This document shows, one piece after another, positions 1-8,243 of a stretch of 64,000 nucleotides of DNA. The position numbers and the translations under genes are program-made. Source of the stretch: Candidatus Latescibacterota bacterium. Lineage in GTDB: Bacteria; Latescibacterota; UBA2968; UBA8231. How positions within the stretch are numbered: position 1 is the stretch's first letter; every line of letters begins with the position of its first letter. A model generated the notes under the pieces. It saw only the letters and a list, made by a program, of their open reading frames with translations, was not told the origin of the DNA and searched no databases. The DNA lies in contig JAJDUT010000029.1 in NCBI GenBank assembly GCA_022826515.1, forward strand, positions 25,385-89,384. The letters run 5' to 3'.

Positions 1-12
1 CTGCGATTAATT

Positions 13-40
13 TATGTGTAATCATATGTGTAGGAGATAA
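13..40 (+). promoter_or_regulatory. VapBC upstream direct repeat and ribosome binding site
   Basis: An 8-base direct repeat (tatgtgta) lies at 13-20 and 25-32, 12 bases apart and so roughly one helical turn, just before the Shine-Dalgarno-like aggag at 32-36 of the antitoxin gene. VapB proteins commonly bind repeats in front of their own operon. This repeat is a plausible operator, but that is inference from position alone. Confidence 0.3.
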
Positions 41-44
41 CACA

Positions 45-245
45 ATGGCGACAAACTTGGCTATAGACCCAGAGTTACTCAACAGAGCACTAAAAGTCGG
101 CGGCGAGAAGACCAAGAAGGCGACCGTCAACCGCGCCTTGCAGGAGTTCATCGCGCGCCGAGAACAGGAACGGCTCTTGGATCTTTTTGGCAAATTGTAC
201 TGGGACGACAGCTTTGACTACAAACGCGAACGGAGCCGTGAGTGA
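45..245 (+). CDS. vapB: VapB-type antitoxin
   Basis: A 66-residue protein of the VapB/DUF2191 type. These are short DNA-binding antitoxins that neutralise a PIN-domain ribonuclease. The N-terminal part (about 1-50) has the typical form of a ribbon-helix-helix segment followed by a helix with VNRALQEFI. The C-terminal tail ends in DDSFDYKRER, an acidic-aromatic stretch that in this family lies in the toxin active site. The ATG follows aggagataacaca, a good ribosome binding site. Its stop overlaps the GTG start of the toxin gene (GTGA, 242-245), so the two are translationally coupled. Confidence 0.85.
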   Translation: MATNLAIDPELLNRALKVGGEKTKKATVNRALQEFIARREQERLLDLFGKLYWDDSFDYKRERSRE

Positions 246-649
246 CGCTGTTTGTGGATACAAGCGTCTGGTCGCTGGCCTTGCGACGGGATACAATTCC
301 CAAAGAACCCGAGGTCCAGCGCCTGCGGGAGGCGCTCGGTGGTGGAGAATCGATTTACACGACTGGAATCGTCTTGCAGGAGTTATTGCAGGGCTTTCAG
401 GGACCGAGAGCTAAAGCGCAGATCGTCGAACGGTTCGGGGCGCTCGCCATGATTGTGCCCGGGCGCGACGACCACATTGACGCAGCCGAATTGCGCAACG
501 AGTGCCGCCGCCACGGCATTCAGATTGGCACCATCGACGCACTACTCGCCCAGCTCTGCATTCGCCACAAACTGGTCATGCTGGCGACCGACCTCGACTT
601 CAGCCACATGACAAAGTGGACGCCGCTTCAGCTCTGGCACGCCCGCTGA
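242..649 (+). CDS. vapC: VapC-type PIN-domain ribonuclease toxin
   Basis: A 135-residue PIN-domain protein, the toxin of a type II toxin-antitoxin pair. These metal-dependent ribonucleases cut tRNA or rRNA. The acidic residues of the PIN site are visible: FVDTSVW at residues 4-10 (first Asp), the Glu in VLQELLQG near 44, IGTIDALLA near 97-105 (Asp) and LATDLDF near 117-123 (last Asp). The GTG start at 242 overlaps the antitoxin stop and is preferred because the motif begins three residues later. It is followed after 53 bases by a restriction-methylation enzyme, so the margin of the window is rich in mobile functions. Confidence 0.88.
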   Translation: MTLFVDTSVWSLALRRDTIPKEPEVQRLREALGGGESIYTTGIVLQELLQGFQGPRAKAQIVERFGALAMIVPGRDDHIDAAELRNECRRHGIQIGTIDALLAQLCIRHKLVMLATDLDFSHMTKWTPLQLWHAR

Positions 650-702
650 CACCGCCGGTACAAGGACCTTCTTTAGCACCCTGAATACGCAACAACACGG
701 CC

Positions 703-3700
703 ATGACGACCAAAACAACGACCCGACTGACGGTAGCGGTTGAAACCTACCTCGCCGATCTGCAACGAGTCCGCTCCTCCGGCGGCGCGACTGGTGAGCG
801 ATCGAGCTATGGGCCGCTCACCAACCTGCTGAACGCTATCGGCGCAACGCTCAAGCCCAAGGTGTTTTGCGTTGGTGAATTAGCCGATCAGGGGGCGGGG
901 CATCCCGATTTTGGGCTGTATGCGGCAAAGCAGGTGCAGAAGGGGCAGCCGAAACAGGGGCAGGTACCCGAAGGCGGCGTGGTTGAAGTGAAGGCGGCTG
1001 ACGATGACGCTTGGTTGACGGCGGCGGGCGATCAGGTTAGCCGCTATTGGGAGTTCTATCGGCTGGTGCTGGTGACCAATACGCGCGACTTCGTGTTGGT
1101 GGGCGAGGATGCGGCGGGACGACCGGCCAAGCTCGAAACGTTTCGGCTGGCTGCAAGTGCGGAGGAGTTCGCGCAACGCTTGGAGAGTCCGCGTGCTTTT
1201 GCCAGTGAGGTCGGCGCAGGCTTGGGGGAATATCTGTGCCGAGCGCTGGCGCATCGGGCGCGGCTGGCCGAGCCGAGGGATTTGGCGTGGCTGCTGGCGT
1301 CTCATGCCCGCGATGCGTTGGCGCGGGTCGAGGCGGCGGGTGATGCGCCGTCGTTGGAAGCGGTGCGGGCGGCGCTGGAAGAGGCGCTGGGCGTCCGCTT
1401 TGAGGGCGAACGAGGGGCGCGGTTTTTCCGTTCGACACTGGTGCAGACGCTGTTCTACGGCGTGTTTTCCGCTTGGGTGCTGTGGGCGCGGCAAACACCG
1501 CCGCCCGCGAGAGCGTTCAATTGGCGCGAAGCGGTTTGGCATTTGCGGGCACCCGTCATGCAGGCGCTGTTCCAACAGCTATCGCAGCCCGGTCGGCTGC
1601 AACCGCTCGGCCTCGTCGAAGTGCTGGACTGGACGTCCGCTGCGCTCGACCGGGTGGATTGCGACGCCTTCTTTGCCCGCTTCAACGAGGGCGAGGCTGT
1701 TACCTATTTCTACGAGCCGTTCCTCGAAGCCTTTGATCCCGAGTTGCGCAAGCAGTTGGGCGTCTGGTACACACCAACCGAAGTGGTGCGCTACATGGTC
1801 GCCCGCGTCGATAAGGCACTCCGGGACGATCTCGGCATTGCCGACGGGTTGGCTGCGGAAAATGTCTATGTGCTCGATCCGTGCTGCGGCACTGGGGCGT
1901 ATCTGGCGGAAGTGCTGCGCCGCATTGCCGCCAATCTGGAAAATCAAGGCTTGGGTGCGCTGACTGGTGCGCGGGTCAAGCAGGCGGCGACCGAGCGCGT
2001 GTTCGGCTTTGAGATTATGCCTGCGCCTTTTGTCGTCGCCCATTTGCAAGTTGGGTTGACCATGCAGGCGCTCGACGCGGCGCTGGCTGATGACGGGCAG
2101 GAACGCGCTCAAGTTTTTCTCACCAATGCGCTGACTGGCTGGGAGCCGCGCCCGACCAAGCCGCTGCCGTTTCCCGAACTGGAGGAGGAACGCGACCGCG
2201 CCGAGCGGGTAAAACAGGAGACGCCGATTCTGGTGATCTTGGGCAATCCGCCCTACAACGGTTTTGCTGGCATGGCAGTGGACGAGGAGCGCGAGCTATC
2301 GGCAGCCTATCGCATGACCAAGCGGGTGCGCCGACCCGAGGGACGAGGGCTGAATGACCTCTATGTCCGCTTTTTTCGCATGGCCGAGCGGCGCATTGCG
2401 AAGACGGGTCAAGGCGTGGTGTGTTTTATCTCCAACTATTCTTGGCTCGATGGGCTGTCGTTTACGGGGATGCGGGAGCGCTATCTGGAGACATTCGACG
2501 CGATACGGATTGACTGCTTGAATGGCGACAAATACAAGACCGGCAAGGTCGCGCCGGACGGTTCGCCGGACCCGAGTATTTTTTCGACCGAGGGCGATCC
2601 GGTGGGCATTCAAGTTGGGACGGCGATTGCGACGCTGGTGCGCAAGGCCGATCATGCGCCAACTGAAGAGATCGGCTTTCGGCATCTGTGGGGACAGGCC
2701 AAACGCGAGGAATTGATTGAGACAGAGGAGGCAGAGCCGGGAAAGCTCTACGAAAGCGTCAAGCCGGTCTTGCAGCTCGGCCTGCCATTTGCACAAACAG
2801 CGGTGAGCAAGGATTGGTTCAACTGGCCGGCGCTACCCGATTTGTTTCCGGTGTCGTTTCCGGGCGTGAAGACTAGCCGTGACCCATTTCTCGTCGATAC
2901 CGATCTCGACCGGCTCAAGGCACGGCTGGCCGATTACTTCGACGCATCGTTGAATCACGATGAGATCGCGCGGTGCTATCCGGGCGTGATGAAGGCTACG
3001 AGACTATTCAACGCCCGTGCGGTGCGGGATGCGCTACTTGAACGCGGTGGGCCGATTGATGCCGGATTCATCCGCTTCTTCTACCGACCTTTCGATATCC
3101 GATGGCTTTATTGGGAAGCGGATAGCGGCCTGCTTGATCGCCCGCGCCCAGACTATCGACCGCACGTGTTCGAGGGAAATATGTGGCTGTCCGCCGCGCA
3201 GCATCTGCGTAAAGGTGCAGAAGAACCACAAGCTTGTTTTACAAAATATATGGGTTCGCTGCATCTAATTGAGCGTACCGCATTGATGTTCCCCGCCTAC
3301 CTCCTCGACGACGGCTTCGGAATCGGCGGCAACGAAATACAACGCCGCCCCAATTTGTCCAGTGCCGCGCAACGCTATCTCCACCGTCTCGGCGCGGATG
3401 TAGAGGACCTCTTCCACCACGTCCTCGCCACCCTCCACGATCCCACTTACCGCGAGACCAACGCCGGGGCACTCCGCATGGAATGGCCGCGCATCCCGCT
3501 ACCGGACTGGCCCGATGGCGAAGCTGACGGCGCGGCAGATTCCCTCGCTGCATCAGCGGCACGGGGCCGCGAATTGGCCCGCCTGCTCGATCCCGAACCG
3601 CCGGTTCCGGGCGTTACCCAAGGCACGTTGCGCCCAGAAATCGCCGCCCTCGCCGTGCCCGCCACCACCGACGACCACAACATGACCGGCGACGATTTCG

Positions 3701-4044
3701 CACTCACCGCCGGATGGGGCCACTACGGAACAGGCGACGCCGTAATGCCGGGCCAAGGCCGCATCGTCGAGCGCGAATACACCCCGGACGAACGCGCCGC
3801 GCTGGAGGATGCCATACCCGCGCTCGGCGAAAAGACGCTGGACGTGTATATGAACGACCGCGCCTTCTGGCGCAACGTCCCCGCCGCGATTTGGGACTAC
3901 AAACTCGGCGGCTATCAGGTGCTCAAGAAATGGCTATCGTACCGGGAAAGCGATGTCTTGGGGAGGGTGCTGACGCCGGAAGAGGTGCTGTACTTTGCGG
4001 AGATGACGAGGAGAGTTGGGGGGATGTTGTTGGTGACGGACTAG
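703..4044 (+). CDS. Type IIG/ISP-like fused restriction nuclease and adenine-N6 methyltransferase
   Basis: A 1113-residue single-chain restriction-modification enzyme. The N-terminal region carries a PD-(D/E)XK-like nuclease site, GHPDFGLY (Asp69) followed by VVEVKAA (Glu95, Lys97). The middle is an N6-adenine methyltransferase with motif I DPCCGTGAYL from residue 392 (AdoMet binding) and motif IV NPPYN from 515 (catalytic). The C-terminal half, including FYRPFDIRWLYW and the YKLGGYQVLKKWLSYR segment, matches the target-recognition part of Type ISP (LlaBIII-like) enzymes. True ISP enzymes also carry an SF2 helicase and run to about 1500 residues. No helicase is visible here, so it should act like a Type IIG enzyme. 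There is no separate specificity gene. Its ATG has no clear Shine-Dalgarno sequence. Confidence 0.85.
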   Translation: MTTKTTTRLTVAVETYLADLQRVRSSGGATGERSSYGPLTNLLNAIGATLKPKVFCVGELADQGAGHPDFGLYAAKQVQKGQPKQGQVPEGGVVEVKAADDDAWLTAAGDQVSRYWEFYRLVLVTNTRDFVLVGEDAAGRPAKLETFRLAASAEEFAQRLESPRAFASEVGAGLGEYLCRALAHRARLAEPRDLAWLLASHARDALARVEAAGDAPSLEAVRAALEEALGVRFEGERGARFFRSTLVQTLFYGVFSAWVLWARQTPPPARAFNWREAVWHLRAPVMQALFQQLSQPGRLQPLGLVEVLDWTSAALDRVDCDAFFARFNEGEAVTYFYEPFLEAFDPELRKQLGVWYTPTEVVRYMVARVDKALRDDLGIADGLAAENVYVLDPCCGTGAYLAEVLRRIAANLENQGLGALTGARVKQAATERVFGFEIMPAPFVVAHLQVGLTMQALDAALADDGQERAQVFLTNALTGWEPRPTKPLPFPELEEERDRAERVKQETPILVILGNPPYNGFAGMAVDEERELSAAYRMTKRVRRPEGRGLNDLYVRFFRMAERRIAKTGQGVVCFISNYSWLDGLSFTGMRERYLETFDAIRIDCLNGDKYKTGKVAPDGSPDPSIFSTEGDPVGIQVGTAIATLVRKADHAPTEEIGFRHLWGQAKREELIETEEAEPGKLYESVKPVLQLGLPFAQTAVSKDWFNWPALPDLFPVSFPGVKTSRDPFLVDTDLDRLKARLADYFDASLNHDEIARCYPGVMKATRLFNARAVRDALLERGGPIDAGFIRFFYRPFDIRWLYWEADSGLLDRPRPDYRPHVFEGNMWLSAAQHLRKGAEEPQACFTKYMGSLHLIERTALMFPAYLLDDGFGIGGNEIQRRPNLSSAAQRYLHRLGADVEDLFHHVLATLHDPTYRETNAGALRMEWPRIPLPDWPDGEADGAADSLAASAARGRELARLLDPEPPVPGVTQGTLRPEIAALAVPATTDDHNMTGDDFALTAGWGHYGTGDAVMPGQGRIVEREYTPDERAALEDAIPALGEKTLDVYMNDRAFWRNVPAAIWDYKLGGYQVLKKWLSYRESDVLGRVLTPEEVLYFAEMTRRVGGMLLVTD

Positions 4045-4066
4045 GATTTTTGATCACAAAAGCCGC

Positions 4067-5419
4067 TTAGATACTACGCCGCAGACGCTGAAGTTCTTTC
4101 GCAACACGGTCGAACGATAGTCTGAAAAAATTGAACTTCTCATAGAGCGGTTGTAGAAGAGGATGAAGAAACTCAGCAAGATTGTCTTGTACCTGTTGCT
4201 GGGTGATCTGCTCCTTCAATATGACTTCATCCGTGCTGCTGGCATAGCGCTTAGCGAAGAGTGTATTGAGGGGTGTCATCGGTTCGTCGCTGGCAAGATA
4301 CCGACCCTCCAGCCCCGTGAAACGGCAGTGAACGGCAATTTGATCCACCTCTTCAAATGTTTCCGCGAATCGACTTGCAAACAATAGCCCCTCGCCAATA
4401 CGCAAAACCGGGGTGGAAGTATAAAATACGTGGCCGGGATCATTATCCGGCTCGTCCTCAAAGTATGCGCGAATCGTGTAGAGTTTCCCATCGAGTGAAG
4501 CCCGCCAGAAATCGTAAAAGTATGATTGTTGAGACCTTCGGCCATTGCGATCTACCTGTCCAAGCCATGCTTCCACAAAATCTTCGTGAGGATACGGAGC
4601 TTGGCGTGAGGAGTGCAAGAAAGGGGGCCACCCCGACAAATCGATCCGCCCCGCTTCACGAAGCCGACCTTGAAGTTCAATGAGGTCATTCGCTGGTGTC
4701 GCGCTTACTAAAGAAAAGGCCATCTCGTAGTAGCCGTGCGGAAGCCGTGCTGGCGAATTGTTGGGCTCATTCGATACCAATTCCTTCCAACGATCATGGG
4801 CAGCGATACAGTAATCCTGCAAGTCGCCAAGTGCGTTTGGCATCGAGTTTTGCGTTTCTACACGTCCTGTGACTATCGAGCGGATCGCTTCTAGCATGTC
4901 GTCTCGATTCGCCCTCACGCAGCGATTGATCAAGGTGCGCCATTCTTCCGCTGTCTGAGGTTGCTCGCTACGTGGACCTGGTTTCCGAATGTAGCAACTA
5001 TTTTGGGCTATCTCTCCTTGATAATCTCGTCTGCTCATTACAGGGACAGTGAGCGTACTAGGGATAATGACCACTGGATGCGACACACCTGTATCTGGAT
5101 GTGGAACATTGTGTAACTCACAATGAAACTCTGGATCAGCATATCGACGTATTATCGCGTTTACGGAGTCTTGTGTTATTTCTGGAATTTCTCCCGGGCA
5201 CGACCGTGATTTAAGGGTTTGCTCCTGCTCTGCAAAACCAATGACGATGAAACCGCCACCATGGTTAGCCAACGCAATTGCGGCCTTCGCCATCGTAGCC
5301 TTATGCTCTTTACTCGTCAGATCCAGCCAATCTTTGTACTCGTAAGCGAGATCTTCTCTCGGTTCGGTAATAAGTGGTCGAAGATCTTCTCTTGAAGCCA
5401 TGTGTTTACTGTCTTCCAT
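4067..5419 (-). CDS. Schlafen AlbA_2-domain protein
   Basis: A 450-residue protein with an N-terminal AlbA_2 (divergent AAA_4/Schlafen) domain over about residues 10-150. It is recognised by YEYKDWLDL, then KAAIALANHGGGFIVIGF and a later IRRYADPEF segment. AlbA_2 domains are nucleic-acid binding modules, and related Schlafen proteins are nucleases in some defence settings. The remaining 300 residues match nothing I recognise. Its start overlaps the end of the small upstream gene by 14 bases, so the two form one unit. An in-frame Met six codons in (5401) is an alternative start. The gene converges with the Type IIG enzyme across 22 bases. Confidence 0.65.
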   Translation of the reverse strand: MEDSKHMASREDLRPLITEPREDLAYEYKDWLDLTSKEHKATMAKAAIALANHGGGFIVIGFAEQEQTLKSRSCPGEIPEITQDSVNAIIRRYADPEFHCELHNVPHPDTGVSHPVVIIPSTLTVPVMSRRDYQGEIAQNSCYIRKPGPRSEQPQTAEEWRTLINRCVRANRDDMLEAIRSIVTGRVETQNSMPNALGDLQDYCIAAHDRWKELVSNEPNNSPARLPHGYYEMAFSLVSATPANDLIELQGRLREAGRIDLSGWPPFLHSSRQAPYPHEDFVEAWLGQVDRNGRRSQQSYFYDFWRASLDGKLYTIRAYFEDEPDNDPGHVFYTSTPVLRIGEGLLFASRFAETFEEVDQIAVHCRFTGLEGRYLASDEPMTPLNTLFAKRYASSTDEVILKEQITQQQVQDNLAEFLHPLLQPLYEKFNFFRLSFDRVAKELQRLRRSI

Positions 5420-5603
5420 TCGTTAGAGATTCATATTTGCGCAACTCACCTTCTAAGTCGGCGATCTGGCTGCGCAGGGCATCCCGCTGCGCCTTGACAA
5501 TAAGCGGATGTACTCCGTCACCCTCGCCGAGACTCTGCAAGGTTTGCGAAAATCGGTTCGCTTGTGCTTTGGTGAGCCGATATTGCCTTTCGTTCTTGAT
5601 CAT
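5406..5603 (-). CDS. Truncated XRE-type antitoxin-like protein (N-terminal coiled-coil only)
   Basis: A 65-residue protein starting MIKNERQYRLTKAQANRF and continuing HPLIVKAQRDALRSQIADL. From memory of the family, this is the N-terminal helical segment of XRE regulators that normally run on for another 60 or more residues into a helix-turn-helix domain. Here the reading frame stops after LTNGRQ and no HTH is present. It overlaps the AlbA_2 gene start by 14 bases. It may be a small partner of that protein or a truncated regulator. An imperfect inverted repeat (gattct/agaatc, 5645-5650 and 5666-5671) sits in its upstream region around a TATACT element. Confidence 0.6.
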   Translation of the reverse strand: MIKNERQYRLTKAQANRFSQTLQSLGEGDGVHPLIVKAQRDALRSQIADLEGELRKYESLTNGRQ

Positions 5604-5713
5604 TGGAAGCCTCCCAAGTCTATCGCGATAACCCCTTTAGATTCGATTCTCCCATAGTTCAGTATAGAATCGCTTCCACCTCTCTCTCGTACTCTCGTCT
5701 AACCAAGACGCTG

Positions 5714-6112
5714 CTAAAAAATTTCTGGAAGGGCTGCCCGCAGCCACGTCAAGACCTCCTCAGCCGCTTGCCGCGCTTCCTTGGCATCGTCTTCAGTAGG
5801 TGTAAACTCATCGCCTGGATAGCGAATTTCTACGGCATAAGGCATCAGGAGAGACAGCGCATCACGGAGCTGTTCGGCATTGGCATGAATTGGCAGCACG
5901 TGTTGCATTAACAGCAGCAGATCGTGTGTAAAAGGATGGGGATGCCCGTTACCTACGAGGAACGCCTTGAGCATTTTCTCGGCGGCCTGCTGGCAGTGAA
6001 AACACACTGTATCTAAAGGGGTCTGCTCGGCGTTGAGGTTATTGTCTGCATTGAGGAGGTCATTTTGGGCCTTAGTCAGCCACTGACGGGCAAGTTCAGT
6101 CTCGGCGGACAT
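5714..6112 (-). CDS. hepT: HEPN-domain toxin (MNT/HEPN pair)
   Basis: A 132-residue HEPN-domain protein (PF05168-like): ARQWLTKAQNDLLNA, then CFHCQQAAEKMLKAFLV and FTHDLLLL, ending with an EARQAAEEVLTWL helix. HEPN toxins of such pairs are ribonucleases kept inactive by a nucleotidyltransferase partner that modifies them with AMP. I place the start at ATG 6112 (MSAETELARQ). The longer upstream reading lies inside the partner gene and is basic, unlike the family. It overlaps the 3' end of the MNT gene by 17 bases, the usual order MNT then HEPN. A classical R-x4-6-H motif is not obvious, so the catalytic residues are uncertain. Confidence 0.8.
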   Translation of the reverse strand: MSAETELARQWLTKAQNDLLNADNNLNAEQTPLDTVCFHCQQAAEKMLKAFLVGNGHPHPFTHDLLLLMQHVLPIHANAEQLRDALSLLMPYAVEIRYPGDEFTPTEDDAKEARQAAEEVLTWLRAALPEIF

Positions 6113-6422
6113 AGACCGTTTTGCCCTCGCGCATCGCGGTAGAAACAAAGGAAAGAGGCGACTGTTGGGCCTTTTTCATCTCTTCTGGAGTATAGACCAA
6201 CAAGTCCATAGCGAATGGATAGGGACGTAGCGACTGATAGAGGGCGCGGCTGCGTTTGAAGCGCGGCAGGTCGCTTGGGGCGATCACGAGTAAATCGACG
6301 TCGCTGTGCTCGGTAGCTTCTCCACGAGCATAGGAGCCGAATAGGACGACCCGTTCGGCATCTGCTTGGCGGCCAATGTGTTCGGCAACGCGCCGTATTT
6401 CTTGTTCTTCAACCCTCTTCAT
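6096..6422 (-). CDS. mntA: MNT-type nucleotidyltransferase antitoxin
   Basis: A 108-residue minimal nucleotidyltransferase. The signature GSYARGEATEHSDVDLLV (residues about 28-45) is the GSx(n)DxD motif of the pol-beta superfamily, with Asp residues for two metals. In MNT/HEPN systems this antitoxin transfers AMP groups to the HEPN toxin and inactivates it. The ATG at 6420-6422 lies one base after the TAG of the M81 gene, so translation may be coupled to that metabolic gene, an unusual host for a toxin-antitoxin operon. The downstream HEPN gene overlaps it. Confidence 0.85.
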   Translation of the reverse strand: MKRVEEQEIRRVAEHIGRQADAERVVLFGSYARGEATEHSDVDLLVIAPSDLPRFKRSRALYQSLRPYPFAMDLLVYTPEEMKKAQQSPLSFVSTAMREGKTVYVRRD

Positions 6423-6423
6423 C

Positions 6424-7935
6424 CTATCGCGCCTCCGCGCGCAAAATCTCCATCTCCAGCACCATATCCGAATCCAACGGAAAAAACGGCCGCGCCCGCC
6501 GCACAAACGGCAGGTGCCGCACTGTCGCCGGCGTCGGTCCCGGCGTGTCGAGCACAAAAACGGCCTGGGCTATGGCTCCGTAGGCGAGGCGGTAGTTCAT
6601 GGGATTCTTGGCGACGATAAAACGCGCCTGCGCCGCGTCCATCCCGAGAGCTGCAAACTGCTCGTTGTCCCACTCATAGGTCGGATGAGACGCCAACAAC
6701 ACCTGGATCTGTCCCAGCGCAAGCACTGCCGTCGGCCCCATCTGCCCTTCGACCCCTTCCCAGATACCGCCCCGATAGCGGAAGCGGCCATCGCTCAACC
6801 GCAACACCCGGCCGCGCACGGCAATCGGCTGTCCCCAACGCGGATCGTGCCCGTGCCCCAGCGCCAACTCCACCTCGGCCCCAACGCCAGCTTGGTGGCA
6901 GGCCGCAGCCGCGCGGGCATCGACCAAGGGCACCAGCGCCGGTCCGTCCAACTCGACCTGCAACAGCGCCGCCAGCGCCGCCACGCTATCGCCAGCCGCT
7001 CCCCCGCCGCAGCAATCCGCAGCCTCCACCAGTATCACCGGGCCACCTTCGACAGCCAAACCAGCGCGCACGGCAGCCTCGGGCGCGTACAGCGCTGGCT
7101 CTAAGGCAAAGCGCCGCTCCCAGTACGCCGTAGCCAGCTCGCGGGCGAGCGCTTCGGCTTTAGCAAAGTCGCCGTCGGCAATCACCAGCCCGCCGCTGCC
7201 CATGCCAGCAAAATCGAGATAGGGATGCACCAAAATCGCACTCGTCGAGAGGATGCCGTCGCGCTGCTCACCGGCCTTGGCCAAGGCCATCACTTGCGCG
7301 AAGGGATCGTCGTCTTCGGTCGAGCCGTGAATGGCCCCGGTGAGCACTGGCACCTTGGCCATGGCCATCGCGGGTTTGCACGCGCCGACGAGCGTGTCGC
7401 ACAGCAGGCGCGCCCCGCGTTCGCCCGTGGAAAAGGCGTCGCGATGCGGATAGGTCTCCCACGCAACCAAGCCGTCGGCAGCGCCCATCATCTGCGCGGA
7501 AATATGGGCGTGGAGGTCCAGCGTAGCGACGATAGGCACGGTATCCCCGACAACGGTCCGCACGGCAGCCAGCAGATCCCCCTCTAAATCGATCCCGCCC
7601 TCCACGGCCGCCGCCCCGTGCAACGGCATGAGGACCCCATCTACCGGGAGCGCTTCGTTGAGCCGCGCCAACAGCTCTTCCTTGAGCAGGTCGTAACAAG
7701 CCCGCGTCAGCGGCCCACCGGGACAGGTGCTGGCAAACAACAAGGGCGCAACTTCCACGCCGCGCGCCGCCAGCACGCTGAGCATACCGCCGACCACTCC
7801 GTCTTCAGCGGCGAGTACCTCGCGCCCGCGCCGCAACTCATAGCGCTCAAACCACGACAAATCAATCGGCTCGCCGCCGAATTGATTGCACTCGGTAAAG
7901 ATCGCCCCCAAGGCTACACGATTTTTGTCGATCAT
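6424..7935 (-). CDS. M81 family (MlrC-like) metallopeptidase-type protein
   Basis: A 503-residue protein of the M81/MlrC family, named after the microcystin-degradation protein MlrC. It has the N-terminal M81 domain (GAIFTECNQF near residue 10, LHGAAAVEGG, ATLDLHAHIS and ETYPHRDA with candidate zinc ligands, GAIHGSTEDDDPF) and the MlrC C-terminal domain (ILVEAADCCGGGAAGDSVAAL). Such proteins are frequent in Latescibacteria-like and alphaproteobacterial genomes and probably hydrolyse small amide or peptide substrates. The exact substrate cannot be read from sequence. It is followed directly by the MNT/HEPN genes and is divergent from the gene at 8047. Confidence 0.85.
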   Translation of the reverse strand: MIDKNRVALGAIFTECNQFGGEPIDLSWFERYELRRGREVLAAEDGVVGGMLSVLAARGVEVAPLLFASTCPGGPLTRACYDLLKEELLARLNEALPVDGVLMPLHGAAAVEGGIDLEGDLLAAVRTVVGDTVPIVATLDLHAHISAQMMGAADGLVAWETYPHRDAFSTGERGARLLCDTLVGACKPAMAMAKVPVLTGAIHGSTEDDDPFAQVMALAKAGEQRDGILSTSAILVHPYLDFAGMGSGGLVIADGDFAKAEALARELATAYWERRFALEPALYAPEAAVRAGLAVEGGPVILVEAADCCGGGAAGDSVAALAALLQVELDGPALVPLVDARAAAACHQAGVGAEVELALGHGHDPRWGQPIAVRGRVLRLSDGRFRYRGGIWEGVEGQMGPTAVLALGQIQVLLASHPTYEWDNEQFAALGMDAAQARFIVAKNPMNYRLAYGAIAQAVFVLDTPGPTPATVRHLPFVRRARPFFPLDSDMVLEMEILRAEAR

Positions 7936-8008
7936 TGTGTTGGTTGGTGGAATGGAGTTGTGAAACCGTTTCTAATATAGCCAGACTAGAAGTAAGCGGC
8001 GAATTGGC

Positions 8009-8037
8009 TTGCGTCTGTCTCTAGTAGGGGCTACAAT
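8009..8037 (+). promoter_or_regulatory. Putative sigma70 promoter giving a near-leaderless mRNA
   Basis: A -35-like ttgcgt (8009-8014), a 17-base spacer and a -10-like tacaat (8032-8037) lie just ahead of the ATG at 8047. The predicted start of transcription falls about three bases before the ATG. No Shine-Dalgarno sequence is present, so the message would be almost leaderless. Confidence 0.4.
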
Positions 8038-8046
8038 CGACGGACA

Positions 8047-8241
8047 ATGGATACTATTTGGGAGTACCTCACCGACCTCCAAAGCCGCCATTCGGCCTAC
8101 GCTGTCGCCGCGTTGCTCGTCCTCGTCTGGTGGGTGGGCCGGAGTTTCGTCCGCCTCTACCGGCAGGCGACCAGCGGGGCCGGCCGCTTAGAACGCCCCC
8201 AAGAAGAGGAGCGCCCGCGTCGGCGCTTGCCGCTCGATTAA
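8047..8241 (+). CDS. Small single-pass membrane protein
   Basis: A 64-residue protein with one hydrophobic segment (about residues 18-36, AVAALLVLVWWVGRSFVRL) and a strongly basic/acidic tail (RPQEEERPRRRLPLD). It looks like a membrane anchor with a cytoplasmic charged tail. It matches no family I know. The next gene starts two bases after its stop, which argues that it is translated and works with that TPR protein, for instance by holding it at the membrane. A competing out-of-phase reading that would extend the TPR protein upstream is proline- and arginine-rich and does not look like protein. Confidence 0.6.
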   Translation: MDTIWEYLTDLQSRHSAYAVAALLVLVWWVGRSFVRLYRQATSGAGRLERPQEEERPRRRLPLD

Positions 8242-8243
8242 AC

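Noticed and set aside
8058..8243. Extended N-terminus of the TPR protein in the 8058 frame
   Set aside because: It overlaps the small membrane protein and has proline/arginine-rich, low-quality sequence; the GTG at 8244 is two bases after that gene.
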